64,000 nucleotides of DNA from Apostichopus japonicus (lineage: Eukaryota > Echinodermata > Holothuroidea > Aspidochirotida > Stichopodidae), in contig NC_092577.1 of the NCBI RefSeq assembly GCF_037975245.1, positions 7,159,001 through 7,223,000 on the forward strand, written 5' to 3'. Shown here in pieces: positions 25,601-37,559 of the stretch (position 1 is its first letter; each line of letters opens with the position of its first letter). Below the pieces are notes generated by a model that saw nothing but the letters and a program-made list of their open reading frames with translations, was not told where the DNA came from and did not search any database. The position numbers and the translations under genes were made by a program.

Positions 25601-28600
25601 CATTGAATCCAGAATCTTCGGTACAGGTTTGTACCAGGGGATCTGTATGTACGAGCATTTACAAGATGATACATCAGCCCAGTGGATTAGGTCCTGACCA
25701 TAGGTGTAGGAACCCAATTGAATGGGGGATGGGGTAGGGATTGTAGCGATTTACCTGAAAATGTAATCCCCCTGAAGCCCCCCTCACTTTTGAAACTCGT
25801 GTTTGTCATAAGGAATGCCACTAGTGGTGTTTATCATAACATCGTCTTGAACAGAGAAGGAAAGCATAGAATTCTAACTGTGTCAAAACTCCACAATAGT
25901 AATGTTAGGTTATAATCAGGCAAGCTTAGAATGTTAGTCTTATTGACAGAAGCTGAATTTTGTACCAATGATTCTCATCAAAAATATTATTGCAGTTTAG
26001 TTTTGTTTGTTGGCAGTGCTTGAAACAATATCAGCATATTGTCTGAATTTCGGTAAAATGTCTTCTTGTTTTTGTTTTTTGGTGGGGAGGGGGTGGGCTA
26101 CAGTCCCCCATCCCCGGCTCCCGGTAACAATCCTCTCAAAAGGAGTATGATAATCTTTTAGAGGACTGGGTTATGACCTACCGGAAGTGATGTCATCACT
26201 ACCAAAACTAACGAGAGAAGGCGCATAAAGGGAAGTTGTAGCATTCGTAGTATTCGTATACTTTACAAATGCCCCGAAGTTAATAACTAATGTATTCAGT
26301 AATTTTGACATAACTACGTCAGTGAATAGCAATCTGTCATTGCACATTCTTTTACAATTTTTTTTCTTTTTTTTCCACATCAACAGACAGGAGTCATACA
26401 GTGTCATTCTTGAACAAAATGATTTTATATACAAAGTTATCTACTGGTAAACATGCCTGCGGTGTTGTCCTGTCGTTGCACTCTTACTACTCACTTCCAC
26501 AGGTGCTTTTATTAATGATGAACTAAGAAAGCTTACTCGAAGAACCACTTGAAATAAGATACATTTATTTACAGCATATGTTTATCTTCTACTCCATGTT
26601 GGACCGGCCTACATACATTTATCTACGGCATTTCTTTACCTACTACTCCATTTAACACCGGTCTACTCAGTCTTTATTTAGCCTCAAGAGATAGATAAAT
26701 GTATCTACGGCATATGTTTATCTACTCCTCCATGTTGGACCGGCCTACATACATTTATCTACAGCATTTCTTTACCTACTACTCCATTTAACACCGGTCC
26801 ACTCAGTCTTTATTTAGCCTCAAGAGAAACACTCCAAGAGAGTTCGCTTCGCCAGACCGCGACAGACAATGTACTTGTTATGAATGAGATCTTCAAGATG
26901 CATAATTTACCTTACTGTTTTCAGTTTTTCACACTTTGCTATAAAGCTGAGTATTCCATCCAACTCAATTTCTGTCATTTCGTGTCCGTTTTGCTCAAAC
27001 CAAAGTTGCTCAACGTTCTCTAGTATTGGAATACGAAGTTGAGATTTAAGAACAATATGACTGGTTAAGACATCTACTGACTGGAAAGACTCAAAGAGAT
27101 ATTTATCTACAGCATTTCTTTACCTACTACTCCATTTAACACCGGTCCACTCAGTCTTTATTTAGCCTCAAGAGAAACACTCCAAGAGAGTTCGCTTCGC
27201 CAGACCGCGACAGACAATGTACTTGTTATGAATGAGATCTTCAAGATGCATAATTTACCTTACTGTTTTCAGTTTTTCACACTTTGCTATAAAGCTGAGT
27301 ATTCCATCCAACTCAATTTCTGTCATTTCGTGTCCGTTTTGCTCAAACCAAAGTTGCTCAACGTTCTCTAGTATTGGAATACGAAGTTGAGATTTAAGAA
27401 CAATATGACTGGTTAAGACATCTACTGACTGGAAAGACTCAAAGAGATATAAACTTGAAACAGGTATCTGTAACGAAAGAATAAGTAGAACGATTATTAA
27501 TAGTATTTTCATTGATTAATATGAATAATCATCAATCAACAGTGAATTTTACTGAATATTCATATATTATATGTGGCACAATAATCGCATTTTTCATTGT
27601 CCAAGTTCCTTTATAATTGTCGAGCAATTTACATCATCTGATCTTTAACAACGTAGTGTTTTCGAAATTATAATTTGTTCTGTGAAATCACATAATCAGA
27701 ATCGATAGATTTGAGTTGTTCATGTGCACATAATAAATGCTCGTGTATATTACAACAGTATCATGTCACCTCGATATGAACAGTTACTTTAGTGTTCATT
27801 CTTCTGGTTATATATTAACGTTGCATTTCATCATCATGACTATAGGAGATTGGCGGAAAATGTTGAATATTAAAACCAGTATGTTTGTTGGTTTCCTTAC
27901 TTTTGATCATTTCATATATTTTCTTTTATAAAAGATAGATATTTTCAAGCATTTACATAGCGTTCACAACATGTGCACACCATACATATAGTGGCGTGCC
28001 TTATAACACATTGCGCTCTACCTTGTAACCAGTTCTTCAGAATGGTGAATTTACTCTATACTATACCTTTTCTCTAGCAGCGATGTTTATCAGTTGTAAA
28101 ACAGATCTCTGTATCACCCTAGTATCTTGATTCCTCATCTGTAATGTTCTGGAACAGATTTCTCTCAGATTGTCTTTGATTCCATCTACCTTTCCACGTT
28201 GTTCAAGTAAACACAACATCACAAAGACATCTCCACATTCTATATGGCTCAGATAATCTAATATGTGTTTTGCACATCCAGGATTTAAGCCACACGCAAA
28301 TCGGTAAAGGTACTGGAAGGTAAAAGGATCCAAGTCCTCTAGTATTTCGAGTCCTTCGTCTCCATCAGACTTATTATCGGGATCATCAACCTTAGCGGTG
28401 ACGTCAGACAAATAATGAGCAGCGTACCAATCACAGTAAAGGTTGAGATAAAATTTGATAATATTAGTGGCTTCAGAATTTGGTAGAGTTTCTTCAGTTT
28501 GGTTTGATATTCTGTCCTCCTCTCGTAATATCCCAATGCTTATGAATGTTTCAATGAAAGATTCTCCAATCTCGTTGATAAGTAAATCTTTTTCCCACTG

Positions 28601-31600
28601 AGGACTTTCTGATTGTAACTGAAGGCCCTGAAACGAAAGTCTATTAAATTCCTGGTTGTGTTTATCACTTGTTACAAAGCCCCTGTCCATATTTGCATAT
28701 TCCATCTTATTATCAAAATGACTATAAAAAGAGCTGATCACGTGACTGAAGAAACTGGTTATGGAGGTACAATGCAATAGTTCACTTTCAGTCTCGTGAG
28801 AGAGGTGAGCATACGTAACAAAGATTAGAGGGATCTGATAGAATTCATAGAGGATTGAAGTACTTGGAAGCCATTCCTTGATAACATTCAGTGTTTCATC
28901 ATCATTACCTGATGTTAATACTTCACGTACGTACCTTTCCTGTGTTTCAGTACTAAATCCCGTTAATCTTACACGGTTGGTCCAATCAACACATTCGTGA
29001 GGTATTTTACCTGATCGTGTTGTAACGATAAGTTTACATTTTGGTAAGATTATTTTCTTGATGATATTCATGAAATGATTTGATAGGCTGTGGTGAGGGT
29101 ACTCGTCAATCCCATCTAGCACAATCACTAAAGAGGTTTCTGCTTCACTAAGTATTTCTTCAATATCATCAATAGAAAATTTAGAGTCTTTGGATAAAAC
29201 GAAACGTTTAATAGCCTCATAAATAGACGACACACCTGATAATTGTCTCATCTTAACTACAATCAATATGTCTACGTCACACAGACAAGATTCCTCGTCA
29301 TTAGCACACCACTCATACGTGAGTTGTAAGGTTAGGAATGATTTACCGGACCCTGGTTCACCTTCAATAATCCATCGGTTATCTTCCATTACATTTTTGA
29401 TAAAAATGTCTTTGAAAGAATCTACTTTCTGCCAGCGATGTTGATGTTTAGTCTGATCTTTAGAGAGATATTCAACTCCTCCCTCGAGAAACAAACGTTG
29501 GACTGGGTATTGTTTCTCTAAGAAAGGGATTGGTCGAATGGACCGATATGAATATTCATATTCCGTTTTCAGCTCTGCTTTGAATTGCTCCATACGGTCT
29601 GAGAAATGCAAATTAAAGAAAAAGAAAAAATCATATCATCGTAGAAAATAAAATTATATATTTCATATGAACACCTGGATATGAAATTACAGAGGAAGTT
29701 ATTTTACATCAACAGGTTTGTTCGGGAAGTAAAGAAAAAAAAACGTATGCAAATGAGGAGGGAGAGGGAGGTGGTCGGGACGTTTTAAATAGTTGGTTTG
29801 TGCAAAGGGTACCACTTAGCCAATACAGAAGGTTCATAACATTTACAATACTATACTATTATGTGACATTTCTACTGTTGTAATTTCCTAACGGGGATGT
29901 CATTTAGAAAAGTTTAGAACATAATATCTGTTCAGAATAGGATCAGTAACACCAATTTCCATCCACATATAACCACTGTTATACAGGCCTCGCAGCAATG
30001 TATAAGTTATTGTACATTGCTTTGCACACATGGATGAATGCTTATGTATAAACCCTAACATTAATTTGAATAAGCGTAGGAGCCAACAAAGTAACTATAA
30101 TAATATTGTAATTGAGCGAACACTTATGGAAGGTAAGTGTGAATATCGAGAAAACGTATCCATTCACAACTACTGAGAAGGGGAAGGGGGGGGGGGGGCG
30201 GTGTAACTATAGGAGAAGTAAACGTGCATCTCGCCAGAAGTACATCGAGCTTTTGTAAATCCTTAAACAATACATGTCCTGCTTTTTCGTCAAACTGTTG
30301 ATGTATATCAGGGAAACTGCCTAATGGATTTGTTCATCTGTAAATCTAAGCCTACTTTTAAGTATGCCCTCTTCCAAGTCTGGTGTTACTAGCGGATCGG
30401 ACGCAGCGGCTGCATCCTCCTGCCCATCTTCTTCCTTTGATTTTCTGTCCATTATAAATGTTCCTTATATACGTTGGACGTAACTGCTGCAGAGTTTTAG
30501 ATGTAAACCATGGAAACCATTGAGTCAGTTAAGTTAAGTCCACCTGAGTTAATTTAGGTGAAAACAACGATTCAGAGATATTTATGTAACATCTGCCTCT
30601 AATATCTTGATTCTGCTGTTCATAATAATACATATAATTCCTTATTATGCCATACCTAGATTTTATTACTTGTTCCTGCTACGCGCTATAATGAATAGAA
30701 TTCCATAGTATGTAAAACCGATCACTATATCACAATTTATATTTTTTTAAATTTTATATTATTTTCATCTCTAATGAGGGTAGTCTTGCTCAGTGCAAAA
30801 GCACTGCTTTCCAGAGGAGCCCTCAATACAAAATAAATATACAATATTATGCAGTAGAAAAACGGTTAACATCCAAAAACACAAAAAGGACGGCAAAAAG
30901 ATAGACAAACAAATATCAGACATCTAAACAAAATATATTAGTTTTCATATTGCGTTTAAAATATTAACTTTTGGCAAGCATTTAACATTTGGGGAGATAC
31001 TGTTGCAACGACCTGCCTCCAGGAAGTTTAAAGGACCTTTTACCATTCCCAGATCTAACAGGAGCAAGTTAAACATTATTAGAGTAGCTAGATCTAGTTA
31101 TGAACGAATGGCTATCTTTCAGTAGAATTGTATTATCAGTAAGGTAATCTGAAGCCACGCCGTGGACACATCTATACATTAGAATATTCCTGAAATATAA
31201 TGCACGTTGACGGACATTTAGCCACCTCAATTCAGCAAAAATATCTGTAACATGAAGAACCTGAACCCGGTCAACCAGTTTGTTCGTCGCCGTAGTCCAA
31301 ACGGCAGAACAATAATCAATATGGGGTACAATTAGAGCGTTGTACAGAGTATAACGTGTATGCTGGTCAACATACCAACTTTGTCTGTTAAGAATACCCA
31401 GTTTCAGTGATACTTTTGCAGTAATTTTTTTCAATATGTCTTTACCATTTAAAAAAAAAACGTGCCGAACCACATTCCAAGGTATTTGAATACATACACA
31501 TTTTCAAGAATATCATTATCAAGCTTTACATTGAGGGGATAAACAATTTTTTTTTATAATTTGAGAAGAGCCAAATGTCATAACCTTGGTTTTAGAAGCA

Positions 31601-32369
31601 TTCAGTGTGAGCTTATCATGTGTTCATTCAATCAGACACATCTTTCAGGTCCAAATTTATGACCCTTTCAATATCTAATTCTTATTTTGAACTATACATG
31701 ATGGCAGTATCATCGGCATAAATAAAAACCTTATAATTCGAAACTACAGTAGGAAGGTCATTAATAAAAATGATAAATAAAAAGTGGACCTAATATGGAT
31801 CCCTGGGATTCACCAATTGTAACAGGTCTTGCATCAGATTTAACCCCATCAATAATAGTAGTTTGTTCTTTATTTGTCAAATACTTAGAGAACCACGCCA
31901 GCTTATTATCCCGTATCCCATAATATAATAATTTACGCAGAAGAATCTCAAGGTTGACTGTACCAAAGGCCTTTGTTAGATCCAAAAACACAGCACCTAG
32001 TAATCTGATTCTGCTGTTCATAATAATACATATAATTCCATACTATAAAACACTAATTTGTTATTCCTTGTTCCTACTACTTGTTATAATGAATATAGTT
32101 TCATAATATGTAATACCTATTACTATGTCTTTGGTTCTGTTATTCATAATAATGTATATAATTCATTAGTATATAATATTTGTCTCTAATTCCTTGTTCG
32201 GACTACTCGTTATAATGCATATATTTCCATCATATGTTCGGTACTATCTATCTGTCACTCCTGGTTCCTGTTACTCATAATATCATAATGCAGTTATAGA
32301 CCTAGCTCTATATTATGTGTCATATTTCCCATTAAAATACTCACCATCAACAAAAACTACAGCGGCCAT
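22623..32369 (-). CDS. NLR-B: complete seven-exon NACHT-LRR receptor gene
   Basis: Spliced gene reconstructed by hand. Exons in transcript order are 32369-32345, 29598-28067, 27467-27259, 25494-25418, 24985-24927, 24601-24554 and 22652-22623. Lengths of 25+1532+209+77+59+48+30 give 1980 nt, 660 codons with stop, 659 aa. Every junction is GT-AG and all phases agree (1,0,2,1,0,0). Domains: short N-terminus (1-80), NACHT NTPase (about 80-240; Walker A GEPGSGKS at 88-95, Walker B VLDGIDEYP near 168-176, sensor-like KLIVTTRSG near 197-205), helical region to 519, and a leucine-rich tail from 520. Family knowledge: NACHT proteins are cytosolic ATP-driven sensors of microbial or danger signals. No death-fold or CARD domain is present. 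Exons 4-7 recur in NLR-A and, diverged, in NLR-C, which supports the model. The exon 3-4 link rests on phase and paralogy; a transcript is not available. Confidence 0.82.
23155..24395. repeat. 36-bp minisatellite, long allele (NLR-B intron 6)
   Basis: About 34 units of GTAAGTGATGGGGTCAGTGA + CAGGGTTAGTGAATAG with many 1-4 bp indels. Lies between NLR-B exons 6 and 7. The same place in A has about six units. Confidence 0.93.
24554..24601 (-). CDS. NLR-B exon 6
   Basis: 48 bp, phase 0 on both sides. The acceptor CCAG follows a T-rich tract and the donor is GTG|GTATGT. It encodes HKIGKTDLTEEDYNRV, an acidic, probably helical segment. It differs from NLR-A exon 6 at two codons (D to G, N to K). 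Confidence 0.78.
24927..24985 (-). CDS. NLR-B exon 5: conserved RLNLxxGxWQ exon
   Basis: 59 bp, acceptor CTCTTTTCAG, donor GGCAG|GTATGG. It encodes LWYPSEVWYRLNLNSGTWQ after a split Val codon. It is identical at nucleotide level to NLR-A exon 5, and the NLR-C equivalent has RLNLQTGLWQ. Of the paralogous tail it is the best conserved part, so probably structurally important. Confidence 0.82.
25418..25494 (-). CDS. NLR-B exon 4: LRR-tail exon
   Basis: 77 bp, acceptor CTCCACAG, donor GAAG|GTAATT, phase 2 in and 1 out. It encodes FNYSLLPVGFYRH followed by ATLTSLNENNVE. The same 77-bp exon with the same phases occurs in NLR-A (3183-3259) and NLR-C (62330-62406; ends SRNVK). It continues the leucine-rich pattern begun in exon 3 (KLKTV-R-FNYSLLP). 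Confidence 0.8.
26575..26810. repeat. Ancestral-length 54-bp minisatellite (NLR-B intron 3)
   Basis: Only a few diverged units (CATGTTGGACCGGCCTACAT, CATTTAACACCGGTC) broken by CTCAGTCTTTATTTAGCC segments. Confidence 0.8.
26753..27448. repeat. 348-bp tandem duplication spanning an exon
   Basis: Two near-identical 348-bp units (start about 26753 and 27101). Each contains a 54-bp minisatellite unit, the CTCAGTCTTTATTTAGCC segment, and most of NLR-B exon 3. High identity implies a recent event. Confidence 0.85.
26911..27100 (-). pseudogene. Broken duplicate of NLR-B exon 3
   Basis: This stretch repeats the downstream part of exon 3 at an offset of exactly 348 bp, including the donor site. The first 18 or so exon bases and the acceptor have been replaced by a unit of the 54-bp minisatellite (from about 27101). 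It therefore cannot be spliced in by its original acceptor. Confidence 0.8.
27259..27467 (-). CDS. NLR-B exon 3: leucine-rich linker exon
   Basis: 209 bp, phase 0 in (acceptor TTTCGTTACAG) and phase 2 out (AAG|GTAAAT). It encodes 69 residues with leucine-rich-like spacing (LRIPILENVEQLWFEQN, then IELDGILSFIAKCEKLKTV) plus a split Arg codon completed by exon 4. A second potential donor five bases upstream (GTAAGG) would give phase 0 and an early stop in exon 5, so it is disfavoured. Part of this exon is tandemly duplicated just downstream (26911-27100). Confidence 0.82.
28067..29598 (-). CDS. NLR-B exon 2: NACHT domain exon
   Basis: A single open exon of 1532 bp. The acceptor follows a pyrimidine tract (TTTCTCAG, 29600-29599) and the donor is AAAAG|GTATAG at 28066. 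It encodes a NACHT-type STAND NTPase: P-loop GEPGSGKS followed by FLTLQLTYEWC, Walker B hydrophobics with DGIDE, and TTRSG. A helical, acidic C-terminal half ends with INIAAREK. The stretch just before the P-loop (SIRPIPFLEKQ, FLEGGVEYL) is the kind of linker seen before NACHT in invertebrate NLRs. Without splicing, the frame ends after one more codon. Confidence 0.95.
30585..32300. repeat. ~62-bp minisatellite split by the LINE
   Basis: Units like TTCTGCTGTTCATAATAATA ... CATATAATTCC occur at about 30600-30740 (two units) and again at 32000-32300 (about five units). The LINE sits between, so it inserted into an existing array in intron 1. Confidence 0.75.
30745..31998 (-). mobile_element. 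5'-truncated non-LTR retrotransposon (LINE) in NLR-B intron 1
   Basis: Reverse-transcriptase fragments on the minus strand: 32021-31761 with FLDLTKAFGTVN, GIRDNKLAWFSKYL and GSILGPLF; 31473-31069 with KLGILNR, TLYNALIVPHIDYCSAVW and a degenerate tail. The active-site region between is broken by frameshifts, so it is dead. The 3' end carries GCTTTTGCACTGAGCAAGAC and GAGATGAAAATAATATAAAA. Probably a Jockey/CR1-type LINE; exact clade not assigned. Confidence 0.85.
32345..32369 (-). CDS. NLR-B exon 1 (start codon, 8 codons)
   Basis: Encodes MAAVVFVD plus the first base of a split Asp codon, then a consensus GTGAGT donor. The start has a strong animal context (A at -3, G at +4), and an in-frame TGA lies 30 bases upstream (32399-32397). 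Phase 1 matches the phase of the NACHT exon acceptor 2.7 kb downstream. If correct, the protein has almost nothing before the NACHT-proximal region. The alternative is initiation at the internal ATG in exon 2 (29593-29591), with other upstream exons. Confidence 0.65.
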
Positions 32370-32399
32370 GCTAATATTAGGTCGAGTTGAACGGATTCA

Positions 32400-34177
32400 G
32401 TGACAAAACATATACGACACACGATAACTCCATGCAAAGGAAACATCCAGCAAGTATCAAAGATGGCGTCGATGAAGGCATCGGCATATACATACGGTGT
32501 ATAATCGGCTCTTGTAGTCAAAGTCCATTTTCGTCAGTTGAAATAATCGCAGTTATGTGTTTGTATAGCGTACTTTTATATCTGGTATTGATGCAAGGGT
32601 TGAGTTTAATCTGTACGAAGTTCAAGCTGTGTATTTCTTATTGGACATGCTATGCTATGTGTAATGCAAGCAATGATACCGTTTATTTTTGTGTGATGGT
32701 TTCAACTGCAACTTATCAAACTGAAAGCGAAAGAAAGGAATGATTAGAATATAATCTGTGTTTCATATAAGATACATTTATAGTGCTTAAGCAGTATTAC
32801 TCCAAGTATTTCAAGTAAGATAGAAAAAAAAAAACAAATGAAAAAAATTCATCTATCGATCACCTTTTCACATTATACAAACAGTAGAATATATTCTACT
32901 CCCACAGCTTCAGTTCGATAATTGTGAAACATTTTCAAGAAAAGATTAGAACACACTCCAATTATGAACTTTAAAATATTATTTACCTCGTTTGAAACAG
33001 TAGGAATAGTCAGGTTTGGAATTCATACGATATTTATATATCAAACTACACCTTGTCTTGTATAACGTGTATCCACATACTGACTAAAATAAAACTATCC
33101 AAGTTACTATATTTATCAGATGTCAAATAATAACATAGAAATATTATAAAATCCATACATACCATTTTTGGTAGAACACAAACAAATAACCATTGCCAAT
33201 AATGAAGGACGGGCTATTGTTCACTGCTTGGTAAAGACGCACAATAGCGGCACGGTATGGTTTAATTTGGCGCGGCGGGGAAGGTGGGTTACTCTAAAAC
33301 TTTAAATGTTATGGGTCATGTGACTTTCAATGGGGCAGCTACAGAATTACTTTAAAACGCTCCGACGAAACGGACCCTCCGCGAGTTCTCTACAGCTAAT
33401 GCCAGTTCTTGAATATTTACCAACAAAAGGGCACTTTCTAATTACCTTAATTATGTTTCTTAATTTCTCACCACAAGGACATAAGTAAATGTAACAAAAG
33501 GGCACTTTCTTATTGCAAAACTGAACTTAATTAATGAAATGGAGTACCTTTACATTAGCGGTTCTACACAAAACTGGGTTGGGAACGTTACCCAATCCCG
33601 GTCCGATTCCAATCATTCCATAGCCCTAAAGTGTACTATTAAAAACTAAGTCGACATTCAATAAACAGCTTGTGATTACTGGAATTAATCGCCCCCACAA
33701 GTTGATTTTAAAATCACAAATCACGTTATCGTAACGTGCGTGTAGGAATGTTATGACAATATACAGTATCCACGTGTACCTAATATCATTTCTATACAGC
33801 AGTATTGGAAACTACAAGAACAGTTAAACTCTCCCCACTCCCTTCTTTGTCCTCTCTCTAGATCATTAACATAAGTTATTATTTAAACACTGATGAAAAA
33901 TACACGGAGGTTTTGATGGGACAGCACGAAAACTTATATTTTTTTCTCTCGAATTGGCAAGTGACTCAAAGGATACATCTCGTCGAAAAGGATTAATTGT
34001 CGAGTTTGCTGCTTTTCATATTACAACAAATAAAATATGACTTTTTTATACGCCTACAATGGCACGAACTTTATGGATAGGGTGAGGGTGCCTTTGACTC
34101 GATGGTAACAAACTTTTAGTTATTTTTATTAAGGTATGGAGCACTTCTCTCTGTGACGCCCACCCACCTTTGATGTT
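32400..34177. promoter_or_regulatory. Upstream region of NLR-B (promoter not pinpointed)
   Basis: Sequence 5' of the NLR-B start on the minus strand. No clear TATA box or core motif could be assigned. A GC-richer patch (about 33235-33290) stands out. The short plus-strand ORF at 32387-32743 is not convincing. The whole region is absent from duplicon A. Confidence 0.3.
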
Positions 34178-35131
34178 TAACGGGGCCTAGTTGATCTTAC
34201 CTTATAAGTGTTTAGTTAGATAAGCCAGTGATAATAAATAGGTTTACTATATTATATGATAGCAAATATTAAAGGTCAATTGTGACGAATTGGTAAGATA
34301 GGGAGTCAAGATCGTGTCTTTGATTTTGGTTGTATAGCAGTGAAAGGAACAGAGGGCAGCACAGCTAAATAGCACGTCAACATGTGACGTTATGTGTATC
34401 CATGATTCATGGCTAGGCTGTACGCTAATGATACACACTTATATTTAAGAGTGTGAGTGACGGGTGCAAAACATGGTATATTGCTTAATAGACAGTTGTC
34501 GATGGCCTCTGACATGTAGAAAGATATGTACTTTTACAAATAACTTTTGTAATGTTTTGTGTGTCTTTCGTCTTCTTCTTTTTGGTGACGATTTGGTGTT
34601 TTTGTGGCAAGAAGAAATAAGAGTGTTTATATTTTCTTTTTGGAAATCCGAAAGTTTGCCATGTCTCGTACAAAATGTCCCAAACATGGTCGGAGGTATA
34701 ATGTTTTTGCGAAACACATTATTCCTCTATATAATTCGCTTAACTTAAACCAGACATACATACATAAAAGAACTTACTTTTATTATGTCCTTTCAATAAA
34801 CTTAAAATGTCTCCAAATTACCATTAATCAATGACAATATTTTTAAAGTCGTCGGTTTTACATTGCTATAACATGAGCTTGACTTTATACATTAGTACCA
34901 ATTTTGTTATACTATGCTCCATTGTAATCCACAATAAACTTATTATCGGAGAGACCACGCTTATGTTTTCATTGAAAGTTCTTTTTCACGCAAAAGCAGT
35001 ATACAATGATATATAATGTTGATAACCATACAAATAAATTATTTGGACATCAAAAGAGTTATTCTTCAGCTATTAGAAATGTGCGTTCGTTGCCAATCCC
35101 CCCCCCCCCCACCCCTACTCACCGCCGTCAT

Positions 35132-37555
35132 TTAGTCTGTGGTAGTGTAAGTATGTAGCCTGTGGTTTATGACTTACTGTCTTTAAAGTAATTAAGTAAA
35201 CGAGTGCACTTACATAAGGAGGCGGTTAACGGGACAGTGGTTTGACGACCCTTCTATAGTGTCACGAATTTATCAAGAAATATCCAAAAATAATCAAATA
35301 GGTACAAACTTCATCCAGGAAAGAAGAATTCGGAAGCAAAGACTATACAGTATGCCGATAATATGACGTCAAACTGATACAAATGAAAGCTATATACAAT
35401 CCTCTTCCACCAGCAGTCACGTTCTTAATCCTAAAGCGCTGCATATTCTTTTAGTCTTAGTGATGAGCTTACAACGGCCGTCATTATATTGAGTTACGTA
35501 AAAGAAATAGAACCAAAGGTACAAGCGACAAGACTTCGAACGAATTTTTTGTAGATTTACAACGCTGTGAAAATACGGCCGACTTACTTTGCTTGATGCA
35601 CCATGGGTTAAAAATATAACAATAATAATATAATATTAAATGAAGAAAATTAAATTAATTAATCGTAACATGAATTAAATCATTTAAACTGCTATCATCA
35701 TCGAACGGGAAATAAACGTTCGAAAATTATCACTGTCAACTAAAATAAGTGGTTACAAGCCTTTGTATGCATATGCTGGAATACGGGAACTTAACGACGC
35801 GCAGATCTGTATGTTGTGTTTATAGATAGCAATGATGTAACTCTGGGGATAAGGATCTCTCTGATTTTGATTTACAGCTTAGCTTGATATTTCAACAAGT
35901 TCCTAATATCGATAGTTCGATCATATTACACTATAATAGCAATGCTTTAGATTTGCGCATGCGAAATGGTTGTTGTTTAATCCCAGTACATGGATTAAAA
36001 TATTTCATAAAATATTGGATGATGGAACTAAAGAATAAAAACTGGTAATTTACATTTTCACCATGACAGCAATTTATATTTAAATGATGTTATAATCAAT
36101 TCTGATCATTAAATGTAATTTAGAAGGTTGGTCAAGAAAAGATAAAAAGGAAAAGCAGTAAAGACTACATCACGTGGTGCTTTAAACATTTCAAATGAAA
36201 ATTAACGTCACCAAAAAAAAGATTGTGCTTGCCTGGACATTATACTTTCATGGAGACATTTTTTTATTAGTATTGTTTATAGTAAAGAAGCTAATTACAC
36301 TGAGCTTTAATCTTAAGGTACTACAACGTCGTTGAATTACGCAAAACAATGAATTAATTTATTGCATTAGCGTGACATAGTTCGTTTGATACTTAGTTAA
36401 AATCGGTTGTAATAACGAGTTAGGTTTGGCTCTGATTTAGATTCCAAGAAACGATTTTCTTCTGGAAATGATGACTAGCTAATTACTTTAATTACGAAAA
36501 AGGAATGAGTCACATGTGAATGTGAATTCGTTCTGGTTTCTGCGTATTCAACACAAATGATAGACAATGACTGCACTAAATAATTCCGCCTCTATCAAGA
36601 AAGTAAAGAACTATTGTCTTACCTAATTCACCTTGTTCTAATTTTTCCTTTTGGGCTTAAGTGGTGATTGACCATCGGAAGATGTTCAAAACATCATTTT
36701 TAACCATAACATTAATAATACAATTACTTGTTAAGCCGATATTTAAATTTATATATTTATCCAAATTGATGATAATAAAGGTCGTTCAAAGTTGCTTCTT
36801 TTATTAAGAAAATAATGGGCTAATTAAAGTTAATTAATTCGGTATAGTGTTTCTAGTTGTTGATGTGACAATAACCTAAGTCTTGGAGAAGTGAACTGTT
36901 GCTAGTGTTTTAACTAATACCGTTTATTCCAGATTAGAAATATTAACAAAGACTTTCATTAGAATGTGTACTCACATGAGATGACGGGAGGTCAACGGGA
37001 CAATACTTTGACATCCAATATCATCTGTTAATCTCCAAAAACTTTCGGGAAGTCAGGAACTTAGGTAAAATTACGTACGAACTTCATCATCTGAAAAGAA
37101 CTAACGATATGCTATAGAGTATCCCGGTATAAAACCAAAGTTATCCTCTCGAAAAATTAAATCCACCTTCATAAGGAATCATTTTCTCAGCCCTCGAAAA
37201 AATGTATAGGTCTCTGAAAACTATTGATCCTGAATTCTTGGTACATAACTTTGGGTTACAAAATCATTGCGAAATAATCACAAGGTAATATCCTGGGATA
37301 TTGATCCAACGAGAATAGTATTGCACAAACATTTCCATGGATGAAAGTATTAGAAGGTTGCAGTGTCTTATTGTTGCCTTTGAAGTAAATATTAATTAAC
37401 TAAATGGTTACACTATCACCAGCAGTCCCCGTACGTTTGTTATTGTTGGATTATATGCACGAGCAACAGCCTATTCAAGCTAAGTTTAATTTAAATACAA
37501 TACTGTATGACCTGTATTGTTCACAAAGCTAAAGCCACCAGCGGTTTTTTTCTCA
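35132..37555. other. No gene seen; diverged internal duplication
   Basis: AT-rich. The segment near 35225 (GGTTAACGGGACAGTGGTTT) and the one near 36990 (GTCAACGGGACAATACTTTG) share flanking similarity over about 150 bp, showing an old duplication. No ORF or exon is supported. Confidence 0.5.
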
Positions 37556-37559
37556 TTCA

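Larger units (their letters stand above)
16859..35131. repeat. Duplicon B
   Basis: Second copy of the duplicated NLR locus, beginning GGATATCAGAAAGAAAC like position 1 and ending in a C-rich tract followed by GCCGTCAT, as at 8781-8788. It holds the complete gene NLR-B. Confidence 0.88.

Noticed and set aside
25445-25717. 90-codon minus ORF and its counterpart at 3349-3561
   Set aside because: Reads NLR exon 4 in the wrong frame and extends into a dispersed GGCGTAGGAACC repeat; not conserved between the two copies.
26171-26434. 87-codon minus ORF with leucine-rich look ending at a GTAGGT donor
   Set aside because: Lies inside NLR-B intron 3, lacks a good acceptor, is frameshifted in duplicon A, and is not needed by the exon phases.
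28339-28536. 65-codon minus ORF inside the NACHT exon
   Set aside because: Shadow frame of NLR-B exon 2.
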